Positions 1 through 9,551 of a DNA stretch of 64,000 bases are shown in pieces. This DNA comes from Psychrobacter sp. BI730 (GTDB lineage Bacteria; Pseudomonadota; Gammaproteobacteria; Pseudomonadales; Moraxellaceae): NCBI RefSeq assembly GCF_013414195.1, contig NZ_JAATTV010000005.1, positions 1 through 64,000 of the forward strand, in the 5' to 3' direction. The notes under the pieces were generated by a model. It was not told the DNA's origin, did no database searches, and worked only from the letters and a program-made list of their open reading frames with translations. Position numbers and translations under genes: made by a program. The stretch's first letter is position 1, and every line of letters starts with the position of its first letter.

Positions 1-71
1 ATTTGTTTCAACAAGTTAACTGGGTTATTAATGTGTAATTACACACTAGCTACTTCCAGCTCGTCTTGATG

Positions 72-107
72 AGGTGCGTATTATAGACGGTTTAAATTTT
101 GTGTCAA
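72..107 (-). promoter_or_regulatory. Strong stable-RNA-type (rrn-like) sigma-70 promoter, reading off the left edge
   Basis: Read on the minus strand, a perfect -35 box TTGACA (102-107) and a perfect -10 box TATAAT (80-85) are separated by 16 bp. They are followed by a GC-containing discriminator (ACGCACCTC) typical of rRNA and tRNA promoters. The tRNA-Phe promoter in this window has a similar discriminator (GCGACCTC). The transcript would start near 72-74 and leave the window. An rRNA operon or tRNA gene just beyond base 1 is inferred, not seen. A 14-nt palindrome at 32-45 lies in the presumed leader. Confidence 0.75.
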
Positions 108-120
108 CCCGTTTTATTAA

Positions 121-510
121 TGTTTTTAATCTTATTTTAGTAGATGAATAAATCTGTATTTTTTTTCAATGGGTTATGAACTTAGGGTTCTTTATCTTCT
201 TAAGTACTAGTGTGCAATACGACTTAATTTAACAATTTTTAGTAAAGGTAAGATTATTTGTTCCTTATAACTGGACTTATCCATCCTGTCATTCTTGAGT
301 ATCTTCCTTAAACAAATTATCTATTATATTTTTGAATGTTGATATTCATATGATTAGCACTATATAGGAGCTAAGTCATTTAGGGTTATATGATGCTTTC
401 AATATATTGTCCTATATAGTGTAGTATTTGATACTACCTTTGTCATAAGATGTGGCTCTTATATTAGTCGTCGCGCAATCCCTTGATATCTAGTGTTGAG
501 AGACGGTTTT
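121..510. other. AT-rich intergenic spacer, nothing recognised
   Basis: This stretch lies between the minus-strand stable-RNA promoter and the presumed thrS promoter. It is AT-rich, has no credible open frame and has no clear terminator hairpin. Confidence 0.5.
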
Positions 511-519
511 TGCTATAAT
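491..519 (+). promoter_or_regulatory. Candidate extended -10 promoter for thrS-infC
   Basis: TATAAT at 514-519 is preceded by TG at 511-512 with one base between, making an extended -10 element (TGCTATAAT). No good -35 box lies at the matching distance (around 491-496). That is tolerated by extended -10 promoters. It would give a thrS leader of about 250 nt, long enough to hold the operator-like hairpin at 723-743. Confidence 0.4.
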
Positions 520-722
520 AGGTATTTTGCTGCATTACTTATATATTTTGGCTGTTATGTTACTTCTATAGCGAAATGCGTTTTGCTGCAATGCTATTGA
601 TTAACTGGCTTTAAGCCTTGCATCAGCTCTAGCATATATAGTCATAATAAGTCTTTAGGTAATGCGTCCCTTTCACAACATATCACGATGATTAGATATA
701 ATTGATGTGGTCTCACGGTTAT

Positions 723-743
723 ATGATTGATGGTTGCAATCAT
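723..743 (+). promoter_or_regulatory. Anticodon-arm-like hairpin in the thrS leader (candidate translational operator)
   Basis: A perfect 7-bp stem (723-729 with 737-743) closes a 7-nt loop ATGGTTG, the loop size of a tRNA anticodon arm. Taking the loop as positions 32-38, it reads U33-G34-G35-U36. GGU is the anticodon of a tRNA-Thr. The hairpin ends 35 nt before the thrS ATG. In E. coli, ThrRS represses its own translation by binding a leader domain that mimics the tRNA-Thr anticodon arm. The same role here is inferred from that precedent and from the loop. Confidence 0.55.
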
Positions 744-778
744 CACTGCCAACGGACCCAATAATAGGCGAATAGATT

Positions 779-2713
779 ATGGTAGCGATTACTTTACCCG
801 ATGGTAGTGTAAAAGACTTTGAAGGTCATACAACAGTCATGGAAGTGGCGCAAAGTATTGGGACAGGACTCGCTAAAGCGACGGTTGCTGGACGTGTAAA
901 TGGTCATCTCGTAGACGCTCATGATCCTATCGTCGCTGATGCCAACGTTGAAATCGTAACGCCAAAAGACGACGACGGTGTCGATATTATCCGTCACTCA
1001 TGCGCTCATCTATTAGGTCACGCTGTTAAGCAGCTATATCCTGATGTGAAAATGGTCATTGGTCCTGTCATTGATGATGGTTTTTATTACGATATCTTTA
1101 GTGAAACACCATTTACGCCTGAGCATATGGAAGCGATTGAAAAACGCATGATGGAGCTGATCAAGCAAGATTATGACGTTATCAAAAAAATGACGCCACG
1201 TGCCGAAGCGATTGAGATATTTGAATCACGTAACGAAGACTATAAGCTAAAGCTTATCAATGATATGCCAGGTGAAGAAGCCTTTGGCTTGTATCATCAT
1301 CAAGAATACGTCGATATGTGCCGTGGCCCGCATGTGCCAAACACGCGCTTTTTGAAAGTATTTAAACTGACCAAAATGTCAGGTGCTTATTGGCGCGGCG
1401 ATGCGAAAAATGAGCAGTTACAACGTATCTATGGTACTGCGTGGGCTGATAAGAAACAGCTAAAAGCTTATATCCAGCGTATTGAAGAAGCAGAAAAACG
1501 TGACCATCGTAAAATCGGTAAAGCGCTGAACCTATTTCATATGCAAGAGCAAGCGCCAGGTATGGTGTTCTGGCATGCTAATGGTTGGACGATTTATCAA
1601 GTACTTGAGCAATATATGCGCAAAGTACAATACGATAACGGCTACGAAGAGATTAAGACACCTCAAATCGTTGATCGCAGCTTGTGGGAGCGTTCAGGAC
1701 ATTGGGGCAACTATGCAACCAATATGTTCACGACTTCTAGCGAAAACCGTGATTATGCAGTAAAACCGATGAACTGCCCTTGTCATGTGCAAGTGTTTAA
1801 TCAAGGTTTAAAGTCTTATCGTGACTTACCACTGCGTATGGCTGAATTTGGTTCTTGTCATCGTAATGAGCCATCAGGTTCATTGCATGGTTTGATGCGT
1901 GTACGTGGTTTTACTCAAGATGATGCCCATATCTTCTGTACGCAGGCACAGATTCAACAAGAAGTTGCTGATTTTATTAAGCTAACGCTTGCTGTCTATG
2001 AAGATTTTGGCTTTGATAACATTATCATGAAGCTCTCTACCCGCCCTGAAAAACGTGTTGGTAGTGATGATTCTTGGGACTTTGCAGAAAAAGCGCTAGC
2101 AGATGCGCTTGACAGCTCAGGGCTAGACTGGGATTACTTACCTGGCGAAGGTGCATTCTATGGTCCAAAGATTGAGTTTAGTCTAAAGGATTCTTTAGGA
2201 CGTATTTGGCAGTGCGGTACTATTCAGGTTGATCCAAATATGCCTGAGCGTCTCGATGCTGAGTTCGTCAATGAGCAAAACGATCGTGAAGTACCTATTA
2301 TGTTGCACCGTGCAATCTTAGGTTCGTTCGAGCGTTTCATCGGTATTTTGATCGAAAACTATGCTGGTTGGATGCCAGTATGGCTAGCACCGCAGCAAGT
2401 TGTGGTCATGAATATCACCGATAAGCAAGCTGATGCATGTGAAAACGTGGTTAGCGAGCTCAAAAATGCAGGTTTGCGCGCTATTAGCGACTTGCGTAAC
2501 GAAAAGATTGGATTTAAGATACGAGAGAAAACATTAGAACGTATTCCCTATATGCTAGTATTAGGGGATAAAGAAGTCGAATCGGGCAGTGTTAACGTCC
2601 GAACTCGTGAAGGTGAGAACCTTGGCGTGATGAGTGTTTCTGAATTTATTACATTAGTACAGACCGCTGTCAGTAAAAAAGGCCGACAGACCCCAAAAAC
2701 AGATGAGGAGTAA
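779..2713 (+). CDS. thrS: Threonine--tRNA ligase (ThrRS)
   Basis: Cytoplasmic class II synthetase that charges tRNA-Thr. Its 644 residues match the usual length (about 642 in E. coli). In order it has an N-terminal TGS domain (about 1-60), the editing domain with HSCAH near residue 73 and the later CRGPH motif, the catalytic core (about 240-535) and the C-terminal anticodon-binding domain. The zinc-binding MNCP segment reads MNCPCH where E. coli has MNCPGH. The zinc-ligand cysteine is kept. The ATG start follows a modest AGGCGA ribosome-binding site. infC follows immediately, with its Shine-Dalgarno just before the thrS stop. An anticodon-like hairpin upstream suggests autoregulation. Confidence 0.97.
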   Translation: MVAITLPDGSVKDFEGHTTVMEVAQSIGTGLAKATVAGRVNGHLVDAHDPIVADANVEIVTPKDDDGVDIIRHSCAHLLGHAVKQLYPDVKMVIGPVIDDGFYYDIFSETPFTPEHMEAIEKRMMELIKQDYDVIKKMTPRAEAIEIFESRNEDYKLKLINDMPGEEAFGLYHHQEYVDMCRGPHVPNTRFLKVFKLTKMSGAYWRGDAKNEQLQRIYGTAWADKKQLKAYIQRIEEAEKRDHRKIGKALNLFHMQEQAPGMVFWHANGWTIYQVLEQYMRKVQYDNGYEEIKTPQIVDRSLWERSGHWGNYATNMFTTSSENRDYAVKPMNCPCHVQVFNQGLKSYRDLPLRMAEFGSCHRNEPSGSLHGLMRVRGFTQDDAHIFCTQAQIQQEVADFIKLTLAVYEDFGFDNIIMKLSTRPEKRVGSDDSWDFAEKALADALDSSGLDWDYLPGEGAFYGPKIEFSLKDSLGRIWQCGTIQVDPNMPERLDAEFVNEQNDREVPIMLHRAILGSFERFIGILIENYAGWMPVWLAPQQVVVMNITDKQADACENVVSELKNAGLRAISDLRNEKIGFKIREKTLERIPYMLVLGDKEVESGSVNVRTREGENLGVMSVSEFITLVQTAVSKKGRQTPKTDEE

Positions 2714-2718
2714 TACCT

Positions 2719-3240
2719 ATTAAACAGTCCAACCGTTTGAACATCAACGAAGATATCAATGTCAAAGAAGTCCGTCTCGTTAAAGAAGATGGCGAGCAAA
2801 TGGGTGTGGTTGATATCGCAACCGCGATGAAAGCGGCACGTGATGAAAATCTAGATTTGGTTGAATTAGTTCCTGAAGCTAAGCCGCCAGTATGTAAGAT
2901 CATGGATTATAAGCATTTCCTCTATGATCAAAAGCAAAAGGCTAAAGAAGCTAAGAAAAACCAAAAGCAGACTCAGCTTAAAGAGATGAAGCTACGTCCT
3001 AGTACCGAAGAGGCCGATTATCAGGTTAAACTGAGAAAAATCGTGAGCTTCTTGGAAGATCAAGACAAAGTTAAAATTAGCATCCGTTTCCGCGGACGTG
3101 AAATGGCGCACCAAGATATTGGTCGCAAACAACTTGATCGTATCATTGAAGATACTGCTGATATCTCAAACGTCGAACAGTACCCTAAGATGGAAGGTCG
3201 TCAGATGGGTATGCTGCTTGGACCCACTAAGAAAAAGTAA
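2719..3240 (+). CDS. infC: Translation initiation factor IF-3, AUU start codon
   Basis: IF-3 binds the 30S subunit and proofreads the initiator tRNA-start codon pairing. The reading frame has no suitable ATG at its head. An ATT at 2719 is followed by [19 protein letters not shown], the usual IF-3 N-terminus, and is preceded by GAGGAG at 2705-2710 with 8-nt spacing, so ATT is taken as the start (173 aa). AUU starts in infC are known from E. coli, where IF-3 represses its own mRNA by rejecting them. The N-terminal and C-terminal IF-3 domains flank a lysine-rich linker (near residues 75-90), and the conserved FRGREMAH segment is present. A terminator follows directly, so the usual rpmI-rplT genes are not attached. 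Confidence 0.95.
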   Translation: MKQSNRLNINEDINVKEVRLVKEDGEQMGVVDIATAMKAARDENLDLVELVPEAKPPVCKIMDYKHFLYDQKQKAKEAKKNQKQTQLKEMKLRPSTEEADYQVKLRKIVSFLEDQDKVKISIRFRGREMAHQDIGRKQLDRIIEDTADISNVEQYPKMEGRQMGMLLGPTKKK

Positions 3241-3300
3241 TCTGTTTATTGGATTGCTTTGAGTGGTGGCTGTTAGTCTATATAGCTATTTATAAATCTA

Positions 3301-3335
3301 ACCATCAATATGCTGCGGGATATTGATGGTTTTTT
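3301..3335 (+). terminator. Rho-independent terminator of thrS-infC
   Basis: A perfect 11-bp stem (3301-3311 with 3320-3330) with an 8-nt loop is followed by a T run. It lies 60 nt after the infC stop. Confidence 0.9.
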
Positions 3336-3644
3336 ATTATTTGGACTCAAAAACGGCTGTAATGAACATAGCTATACTGAACATAATAGCCTAGCATCAT
3401 TGACTGACGCTATTTTACAAAACCTACCTTCTCAACTTTCTGATTACACGGTAATCTAAAGGTCTAGTTATATTTACTAGTTAGTATTTAGCAGTAACTA
3501 ATGATCATTTGATAAAAATTAGTACGAGCTAAAAACATTTTATAAATGTATAAAAGCTAAGTGTATAAATAAAAACAATGTATATCACGACTGTCAGAGT
3601 CGTTGAAAAAAACACTTCCCTTCTCCGATATCAGAGGATATTTC
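3336..3644 (+). other. AT-rich intergenic region before telA
   Basis: About 310 nt without a credible gene. It presumably holds the telA promoter, but I could not pick a convincing -35/-10 pair. Only the ribosome-binding site AGAGGA at its end is clear. Confidence 0.4.
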
Positions 3645-4889
3645 ATGCAAGAATTGACGCCACCAGAAAACGCTACAACGCCCAGTATCTCTCTAACAGC
3701 ACCTGAACCTGTCAAAGAAATACAGAAAAGTGAAGCAGATCAGATGGTCAAATTGGATGAAAGCCAAATTCCTGAGCTCGATGCCAAGGTTGATGCTTTT
3801 GTTGATCATGTGCTTACCAACTCTGTGCATAGCGATGAGTTTCGACAAAATGTGCAGTCTATTCATAATCTAGGTACCAAAGAGATTCGTGAATCTGCGC
3901 AAGTATCTAATCGAATGTTAGATTTGCCTGCAAAAAGTCTTAATGACAGTTTATTCGACAACTCTCCTATCGCCAAATCATTGACGGAACTACGCGGGAT
4001 TGTCGAAGACTTAGATCCGAGCAAAAAAGAGCTGACCAGCTCACGCAAGTTGTTCGGTCTCATTCCGTTCGGTAATAAAGTACAAGATTATTTCCGTCAA
4101 TATGAGTCAGCGCAGTCGCATATCAATGCAGTGGTGACCAGCCTCTATAATGGTAAGGATGAGCTGCTCAAAGACAATGCGATGATCGAGCAAGAAAAAG
4201 TCAATATGTGGGAGCTGATGCAGTCTATTCGCCAGTATGTCTATGTTGGCAAAAAGATTGATGAGCAGCTTGAGCATAAGGTCTATGCCATAGAAGCAAC
4301 AGATCCAGAAAAAGCGCGCATCATTAAAGAAGAGATGTTGTTTTATGTCCGTCAAAAAAATACTGACTTTTTAACTCAGTTAGCAGTGAATGTACAAGGC
4401 TATTTAGCGCTTGATACCATTCGCCGTAATAACTTAGAGCTGATCAAAGGTGTCGATCGCGCAACCACGACCACGGTGTCTGCATTACGCACGGCTGTTG
4501 TTGTTGCCCAAGCAATGACCAATCAAAAATTGGTATTGGATCAAATCACTGCATTGAACAAAACCACCAGTAGTTTGATTGAATCAACTTCAGCGATGCT
4601 CAAACGTCAGTCAGGTGAAATCCATGAGCAGGCGACCAGCAGTAGTATTGAGCTTGATAAACTGCAAAATGCCTTCAATAATGTCTATGACACTATGGAT
4701 ATGATTAGCAATTACAAAATTGAAGCGCTAGAGAATATGAAGCAAACGGTCAATACACTGACCACTGAAGTAGATAAAGCACAAAAATACTTGGATAAAT
4801 CAAATCAGACTACGGTGTTAGAAGTCTCAAAAGAGTTAGATAGTAAAAAAATCACTAACCAATCAAGCAATGTCAATATTGATATTTGA
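3645..4889 (+). CDS. TelA/KlaA-family (toxic anion resistance) protein
   Basis: A 414-aa cytoplasmic protein matching the TelA family (PF05816), whose members are linked to tellurite and other toxic-anion or envelope stress. The biochemical role is not established. It is mostly helical, with a conserved middle (LFGLIPFGNKVQDYFRQYESAQ, near residues 135-155) and a heptad-rich C-terminal half that suggests coiled coils. The frame is open 14 codons further upstream from a TTG. The ATG at 3645 is preferred because AGAGGA lies 6 nt upstream. It is a single gene between the infC terminator and rnr. An imperfect hairpin (4901-4925) follows but lacks a T tract. Confidence 0.8.
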   Translation: MQELTPPENATTPSISLTAPEPVKEIQKSEADQMVKLDESQIPELDAKVDAFVDHVLTNSVHSDEFRQNVQSIHNLGTKEIRESAQVSNRMLDLPAKSLNDSLFDNSPIAKSLTELRGIVEDLDPSKKELTSSRKLFGLIPFGNKVQDYFRQYESAQSHINAVVTSLYNGKDELLKDNAMIEQEKVNMWELMQSIRQYVYVGKKIDEQLEHKVYAIEATDPEKARIIKEEMLFYVRQKNTDFLTQLAVNVQGYLALDTIRRNNLELIKGVDRATTTTVSALRTAVVVAQAMTNQKLVLDQITALNKTTSSLIESTSAMLKRQSGEIHEQATSSSIELDKLQNAFNNVYDTMDMISNYKIEALENMKQTVNTLTTEVDKAQKYLDKSNQTTVLEVSKELDSKKITNQSSNVNIDI

Positions 4890-5028
4890 TTTATCCCTAT
4901 AGCGGTCGCCAGAAAACTGACCGCTTCCTGCTACCGAATACACATAAGACAATTGACGCAAGATATTGCAACGTCGTTCGTGTTAAGATAGCCACTATTA
5001 ATAATTTTAAAAATAGATACGGTAATTT

Positions 5029-7305
5029 ATGAGTTGGAATGATCCAAACGCCTCAAGTGAGGCAAAAAAATATGACAACCCGATTCCTAGTCGTGAGCTG
5101 ATACTCAGCACGATTAATGAGCATGGGGAAGTCACGCATCAACAGTTGGCAAAAGCCTTTAACATTGATGATCCTGATCAGTTTGATGCTTTGGGCAATC
5201 GCCTAAAAGCAATGGCGCGTGACGGCCAAGTGAATCGTGATGGTCGTCCTTATCGCTATCGCACGGTGACTAAGCAAGATATCGTCTCAGGTACAGTGTC
5301 TGCACATCCAAAAGGTTTTGGTTTTGTAGTGCTAAGTGACATGCCAGATTTGTTTTTGCATGAAAAACAAATGCGCTGGGTATTCAATGGCGATACAGTA
5401 GCAGCCGTCGGCACTTCGACAGACAATCGTGGACGTACCGAAGGGCGCATCGTTGATGTTGTCGAACGTCGCCAAAACAACTTTATCGGTACACTTGCTC
5501 GTGATGAAGACGGCTATTGTGTTGAGCTTGGTAGCCCGAACAATCATCAACCGATTACGGTTACTGATGACAATGTTCAGGCGCTAAATATCAAACAAGG
5601 CGCTCCTGTTAAAGTCGATATCATTGACTGGCCAAACCAGCATGAATTTGCCACTGGTAAAATCACTGAAGTGCTGTCTGACGATAATGATCGTGAATTG
5701 ATTATTGAGACTACCCTGCTCAACTATGATATTCCATCAGATTTTAGCGAAGCTGCGCTTAAACAAGCTGATGACTATCAGGAGCCAACCGAAAAAGACA
5801 TAAAAGGCCGCACAGACATACGTCATCTACCGCTTGTCACTATCGATGGCGAAGATGCTCGTGACTTTGATGATGCTGTATTTGCTGAAAAGCGTTCTGG
5901 TGGTAACTACCGTGTCGTGGTTGCGATTGCGGACGTCAGCTATTATGTGACACCGAATTCACCACTTGACCAAGATGCTTATGAGCGTGGTACTTCGGTA
6001 TACTTCCCGCATCGCGTGATTCCAATGTTGCCTGAAGTGTTATCTAACGGTCTATGTTCATTGAACCCTAATCTAGATCGCTTATGTATGGTTGCTGATA
6101 TCAAGATATCGCGCGCTGGTAAAGTGACTGGATATGAGTTTTATCCGTCAGTGATGCACTCACAAGCACGTCTAACTTATAATCAAGTAAATGATTATCT
6201 TGTGAACCCGAATGATAAGAGATTACCTAAATCACTAACAGGTAATAAAGACGTTAAAAAGTCTGTTGATACCTTACATCAATTGTATGAGCTACTGCTT
6301 AAAAAGCGTGAAGAACGTCATGCAATGGAATTTGAAACGGTTGAAACGTATATCAAGTTCAATGAGAAAGGCGGAATCGAAGCGATTTTACCACGTACTC
6401 GTGGCGACTCTCAGAAGCTAATCGAAGAGTGTATGCTCCTTGCCAATACTTGTGCTGCAAACTTCGCGCTTAAGCATGAGTTACCAGTTTTGTATCGTAA
6501 CCATGATAAGCCTGATAATGAGAAGTCGATGCGTATTCATGAATATGCAAAAAACTTTGGCTTACCATTCCCAGAAGAAAATCCAACGCAAGCGGATTAT
6601 CAGCGCATTATCGAAGCGACTAAAGATAGACCAGATGCCATCAGTATTCATAGCATGCTGCTGCGTTCAATGATGCAAGCAAACTATGCACCTGACAATA
6701 TTGGTCACTTTGGCTTAGCATATGACGAATATAGCCACTTTACCTCGCCAATTCGCCGTTATCCAGATTTGATGCTGCATCGCGCGATTAAAGCGAAAGT
6801 CACTAATAGCCCACAGCCTGTTATGGACTTTTCTCTTGAAGGTGCTGGTACACAAACATCAGATACAGAACGCCGTGCAGAAAAAGCATCACGTTATGTA
6901 GAGTCTTGGCTCAAGTGTCATTATATGACCGATCATGTCGGTGAAGAGTTCGAAGGCGTTGTGACTACGGTTACTAGCTTTGGTCTATTCGTCACATTGA
7001 CTGACTTATATATCGATGGTTTGGTTCATATTTCAAACGTTGGCGATGACTTCTTCGTCTACGATGAACAGCAACAGCAGCTTATCGGTAAAGATAAAGG
7101 CACGCTATTTGGACTGGGCGATTCAGTTAAAGTGAAGGTTGCGGGTGTCAACATGGACCTGCTACAGATTGATTTTGATTTGAAGGCTAAATTGCAATCT
7201 AGTGCAATGAACCAAAGTAAAAAAGGTCAATCGAAGAAAGAGCAGCCTAAGAAAGCCCCAGCGAAAAGAAGCAGCAACCGCAGAGGCGCTGCCAAAAAAA
7301 GCTAA
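5029..7305 (+). CDS. rnr: Ribonuclease R
   Basis: Processive 3'-5' exoribonuclease of the RNase II/RNB family that degrades structured RNA and takes part in rRNA quality control and cold adaptation. The 758 residues contain an N-terminal winged-helix segment (about 20-80), cold-shock/OB domains (about 85-240), the RNB catalytic domain starting at the IDGEDARDFDD motif with the metal-binding aspartates (about residue 273), an S1 domain (about 640-720) and a lysine-rich tail typical of RNase R rather than RNase II. The ATG lacks a strong Shine-Dalgarno. A strong terminator follows. rlmB, the common downstream neighbour, is absent. Confidence 0.95.
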   Translation: MSWNDPNASSEAKKYDNPIPSRELILSTINEHGEVTHQQLAKAFNIDDPDQFDALGNRLKAMARDGQVNRDGRPYRYRTVTKQDIVSGTVSAHPKGFGFVVLSDMPDLFLHEKQMRWVFNGDTVAAVGTSTDNRGRTEGRIVDVVERRQNNFIGTLARDEDGYCVELGSPNNHQPITVTDDNVQALNIKQGAPVKVDIIDWPNQHEFATGKITEVLSDDNDRELIIETTLLNYDIPSDFSEAALKQADDYQEPTEKDIKGRTDIRHLPLVTIDGEDARDFDDAVFAEKRSGGNYRVVVAIADVSYYVTPNSPLDQDAYERGTSVYFPHRVIPMLPEVLSNGLCSLNPNLDRLCMVADIKISRAGKVTGYEFYPSVMHSQARLTYNQVNDYLVNPNDKRLPKSLTGNKDVKKSVDTLHQLYELLLKKREERHAMEFETVETYIKFNEKGGIEAILPRTRGDSQKLIEECMLLANTCAANFALKHELPVLYRNHDKPDNEKSMRIHEYAKNFGLPFPEENPTQADYQRIIEATKDRPDAISIHSMLLRSMMQANYAPDNIGHFGLAYDEYSHFTSPIRRYPDLMLHRAIKAKVTNSPQPVMDFSLEGAGTQTSDTERRAEKASRYVESWLKCHYMTDHVGEEFEGVVTTVTSFGLFVTLTDLYIDGLVHISNVGDDFFVYDEQQQQLIGKDKGTLFGLGDSVKVKVAGVNMDLLQIDFDLKAKLQSSAMNQSKKGQSKKEQPKKAPAKRSSNRRGAAKKS

Positions 7306-7344
7306 GCTTAGACTGATACTTAAATACTGATGTTGTAATACAAT

Positions 7345-7376
7345 AAAAAAGGCTAACGCGATCGTTAGCCTTTTTT
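7345..7376 (+). terminator. Bidirectional rho-independent terminator after rnr
   Basis: GGCTAACG (7351-7358) pairs with CGTTAGCC (7363-7370) around a 4-nt loop, flanked by six A and six T. It can act on both strands and separates rnr from the convergent small membrane-protein gene. Confidence 0.9.
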
Positions 7377-7422
7377 ATGCTGTGTACTTTTGAGTTATAG
7401 ATGATATAGCTATTTATTGTGC

Positions 7423-7704
7423 CTATTGCGCATCGTCCAATTGGTCTACACGGTCTTGCTCTGCTTGCTGCGCTTGGTCAATTTTACTGGTCGCACTATC
7501 TACGATAGCTTTCGGCTGTTGACTAAGTGGCTGGCTAGTAATATCTGCATCAGAGGTAGCTACTGTAGAATCAGGCTGTTCAGCCGCTACACTACTGGTT
7601 GCAATCTCTCTATTTTGTTCGCGACTATTACCATTGATAATGTTAAAGCCAAGCAATGCCACAATACCAATTACTGCAAAGATAATAACGTGTTTCATTT
7701 CCAT
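7423..7704 (-). CDS. Small single-pass membrane protein, unknown function
   Basis: 93 aa with one N-terminal hydrophobic segment (about residues 4-22) followed by a polar tail rich in Ser, Gln, Asp and Ala. This is typical of a membrane-anchored periplasmic protein. I recognise no family. The ATG at 7704 follows a G-rich stretch (GGGGC) at 5-nt spacing. An in-frame ATG two codons later is also possible. It lies downstream of the MscS-type gene on the same strand and might be cotranscribed with it. Confidence 0.5.
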   Translation of the reverse strand: MEMKHVIIFAVIGIVALLGFNIINGNSREQNREIATSSVAAEQPDSTVATSDADITSQPLSQQPKAIVDSATSKIDQAQQAEQDRVDQLDDAQ

Positions 7705-7785
7705 AAAAAGCCCCGTATTTGAATAACCATCAAATATAGATTCTGTTGCACTTTTTATGCCTAAATCTTATTTAACGTCTAGTAC

Positions 7786-9462
7786 CTATTCTTGCGGGCT
7801 ATTATTATTCAATAAATCCGTCTCATCTGAGCTTTGAGCAATCTCTTGCTCTACCTTTTCCATCAGCTTATCGTCAGGACGGGCGTCGAGAACCTCATTA
7901 GCACTGCGACCTTGCAAAATGGTTTTGGCTCGAGCCTTGGCTTGTTGTTTATCTTGGTCATCCGTATGACTCTCAATGACCTGATTTGTTTCAGCAGGTT
8001 TAGGAGTCGACGGCGTAATCGTTATATCAGATTGAATATTATTAGCATTGCTGACACTGCTTTGCATGTGCTCAAAGGCTTTTTCTAACTTATTGTTGAA
8101 GCGCAGACGATAGATAGGCTCAGGTAAGCTAAAGCCTTTATCTTCTAGTGCATGCTTGGTCTCACGAATGGCGATACTGCGTGCTTTGGCAAAGTCAGTC
8201 TCTGATTGGTCTACCCAAACCTGAAATTCCAAAACAATATTAGAATCACCCACATTGGTAATGACCGCAATCGCCTTTGGTTCATTCAACACAAACGCTA
8301 GTGTATGTATCGCATCCAATCCGACTTTGATTGCTGCTAATGGATCGTCATTGGCATCAACGCCTAATTCAAAAGTAAATCGGCGCTCAGGATTTTTGGT
8401 GTAATTTAGAATGGTACCTTTAAAGACTTCAGCATTAGGAATACGTAACTGATTACCATCTAATGTCATCAGTATCGTCGCGCGCGAGGTCAAACGAACC
8501 ACGATGCCCTCTTGCCCATTAATCACGATATGGTCACGAGCACGAAAAGGTTGGCGAATGCTCAGCATTAGTGAAGCGATATAATTCTCGATAGTATCTT
8601 TGACTGCGAAACCAACCGCAATACCAATGACACCTGCACCACCAAGCAATGTGCCTAAAATAGTCTCTGCACCTATCAGACTTAGTCCTAGAATCAGACC
8701 AAAGATAATAAAAATGACTTTGACCGTTTGTGACAGCAGCTCAGCGACAAATGGATTGGGCGTAAGACGTTGCCACATTTTTTTTCGATTAGATAACCAA
8801 CTGCCAAACCATGCTACCAAGGCAAATATAACGATGCCAACCAATAGTAGTGGTAGCGCCTTCACTAGATTGGTCACCTGCGCTTTTAAACCTTGATAGA
8901 CCGTTGAGACATTCTCTTGAACATCTAGCGTGCGGTTAATTCTGTCTTCTACAGTGACGACATCTGTTAGTCGGTTGGTTAAGTTAATCGCTTGCTGTGC
9001 TTTTTTTTCGTTGGCTGTCTCTCCCGTTAGGGTAACGACCCCTTGGGTAACACTAACATTGACAGCTTGTAAACCTTCGATTTCAGAGAAAATACCGCTG
9101 ATACGTTGACGAATGTCGTTGTCTTTTTGCGGTGTGGGTGTGGTCTCGATTTGAGCATTATTGGTGCTTTCGCCACTGATTACTGGCGGTGGAGCAGGCG
9201 TTGGCAATGAGCTAGCAGGTTCTGTGGTATCACCTGTTGATGCTTCATTTTCTGATGTGGCAGAATTATCGTTAGATACGCTTTCCTCTGTCGTCTCTAC
9301 ACCTTCAGTTGTCTCTATACCTAGCGCTGCTGCGATACCAGAAATTTCTTCACTGGCAGCATGCGCTGAAAACGCAAAAAGAAGGATGCTTAGTAGCAAC
9401 ACTATTTGACCCCACGCTTTTATAGAACTGCGTACTATCGGACGGTCAATATAAGTGGCCAT
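7786..9462 (-). CDS. MscS-family mechanosensitive channel with BON domain
   Basis: 558-aa inner-membrane protein. It has a signal sequence ending AFSAHA (about residue 36), a low-complexity periplasmic segment, a BON domain (about 120-185, with VTLTGE and VEDRINR), then transmembrane helices. The pore helix region GGAGVIGIAVGFAVKDTIEN and the cytoplasmic beta domain (IRQPFRARDHIVINGQEG) are characteristic of MscS. The tail is acidic and polar. It should release solutes on hypo-osmotic shock. The start is set at the third codon of the longer frame because AAAGGA lies 5 nt before that ATG. hisA lies 89 nt upstream on the same strand. Confidence 0.85.
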   Translation of the reverse strand: MATYIDRPIVRSSIKAWGQIVLLLSILLFAFSAHAASEEISGIAAALGIETTEGVETTEESVSNDNSATSENEASTGDTTEPASSLPTPAPPPVISGESTNNAQIETTPTPQKDNDIRQRISGIFSEIEGLQAVNVSVTQGVVTLTGETANEKKAQQAINLTNRLTDVVTVEDRINRTLDVQENVSTVYQGLKAQVTNLVKALPLLLVGIVIFALVAWFGSWLSNRKKMWQRLTPNPFVAELLSQTVKVIFIIFGLILGLSLIGAETILGTLLGGAGVIGIAVGFAVKDTIENYIASLMLSIRQPFRARDHIVINGQEGIVVRLTSRATILMTLDGNQLRIPNAEVFKGTILNYTKNPERRFTFELGVDANDDPLAAIKVGLDAIHTLAFVLNEPKAIAVITNVGDSNIVLEFQVWVDQSETDFAKARSIAIRETKHALEDKGFSLPEPIYRLRFNNKLEKAFEHMQSSVSNANNIQSDITITPSTPKPAETNQVIESHTDDQDKQQAKARAKTILQGRSANEVLDARPDDKLMEKVEQEIAQSSDETDLLNNNSPQE

Positions 9463-9551
9463 AAGCATCCTTTATTTTTTACGGATTTTTCTCGCTTAGC
9501 TTGTTGCTGATAATTAGCTGTCTGATTTTAACCGACTAATTTTTGATTTAT

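Noticed and set aside
2548-2903. Minus-strand open frames across the thrS-infC junction
   Set aside because: They are antisense shadows of strongly conserved genes on the plus strand.
4901-4925. 7-bp hairpin after the TelA-family gene
   Set aside because: It lacks the T run of a rho-independent terminator, so it is mentioned only in the gene entry.
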